Of a DNA stretch of 64,000 nucleotides, positions 63,712-64,000 are shown piece by piece. The stretch is from Christensenellaceae bacterium (GTDB lineage Bacteria > Bacillota > Clostridia > Christensenellales > CAG-138). Within the stretch, counting starts at the first letter, position 1. Every line of letters starts with the position of its first letter. A program made the position numbers and the translations under genes. The notes under the pieces are model-generated. The model was not told the DNA's origin and did not search any database. It worked only from the letters and a program-made list of their open reading frames with translations. The stretch lies in contig JAFLSU010000002.1 of NCBI GenBank assembly GCA_022510765.1, positions 58,286 to 122,285 of the forward strand, written 5' to 3'.

Positions 63712-64000
63712 ATGAAAACCCGCAAAATCCTGTCCATGGCACTTGCGCTCATCATGGTTTTCGCCCTTGTTCCCGTCGCCACCCTTGCAGAAGGCGTAGG
63801 CGCACTGGTTCAGGAAGCGAACGCTATGCGTAAGCTGGACAACACCTGGGCTGTTCTTGAAGCAGCCGAAGCCGAAGCACTTGCTTCCGGCGCTGACTGT
63901 ATCGAGGTCATCAATGCTGTTTACGAAGCAGCACTGAACCTCAAGCTCGTAGATGCTGACAGCTTCTCCGATTTCAGCAAGGACGGTTTCTACTTTACTG
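63712..64000 (+). CDS. Secreted protein of unknown function (partial, runs off the right edge)
   Basis: CAGGAGGAAAC RBS; MKTRKILSMALALIMVFALVPVATLAEGVGALVQEANAMRKLDNTWAVLEAAEAEALASGADCIEVINAVYEAALNLKLVDADSFSDFSKDGFYFT... Confidence 0.75.
   Translation, partial: MKTRKILSMALALIMVFALVPVATLAEGVGALVQEANAMRKLDNTWAVLEAAEAEALASGADCIEVINAVYEAALNLKLVDADSFSDFSKDGFYFT

Overview
The window is a gene-dense stretch of a Clostridia-like (Firmicutes) chromosome. This rests on gene order, T-box and L20-leader signals and the Firmicutes-type gene set; the species is not determined. From left to right: a PrsA/SurA-like lipoprotein (partial); a histidine-utilisation operon (hutH-hutU-ftcD-hutI-fchA, minus strand); luxS; type III glutamine synthetase; a poly-gamma-glutamate capsule operon (pgsB-pgsC-pgsA plus a CapD-like gamma-glutamyltransferase lipoprotein); an ABC-2 exporter pair; a complete F1Fo ATP synthase operon (atpI-B-E-F-H-A-G-D-C); a flavin reductase-like protein; rubrerythrin/PerR; yybS-rplI-dnaB; ribU; an MBL-fold hydrolase; EcfA1-EcfA2-EcfT; an L20 leader with infC-rpmI-rplT; an accessory block of unknown proteins; a T-box with proS; pnp/rpsO; a CAP-domain dockerin protein; tRNA-Trp; CopA; a tandem pair of Cys-rich unknown paralogues; DUF1015; an AEC transporter; and a subtilisin-like protease with three tandem repeats plus a dockerin. 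The best leads are: (1) an F-type c-subunit with a two-carboxylate (Na+-type) ion-binding motif; (2) an epsilon subunit that ends without the C-terminal helical domain and carries a hairpin-encoding insert; (3) the Cys-rich tandem paralogues at 53.8-55.8 kb; (4) the poly-gamma-glutamate locus next to histidine-to-glutamate and glutamine synthetase genes; (5) dockerin-tagged secreted proteins; (6) a structured inverted repeat between rpsO and pnp; (7) unlisted small membrane peptides at 27 kb; (8) a probable non-canonical start codon for infC. No CRISPR array, rRNA operon or intact mobile element was found.
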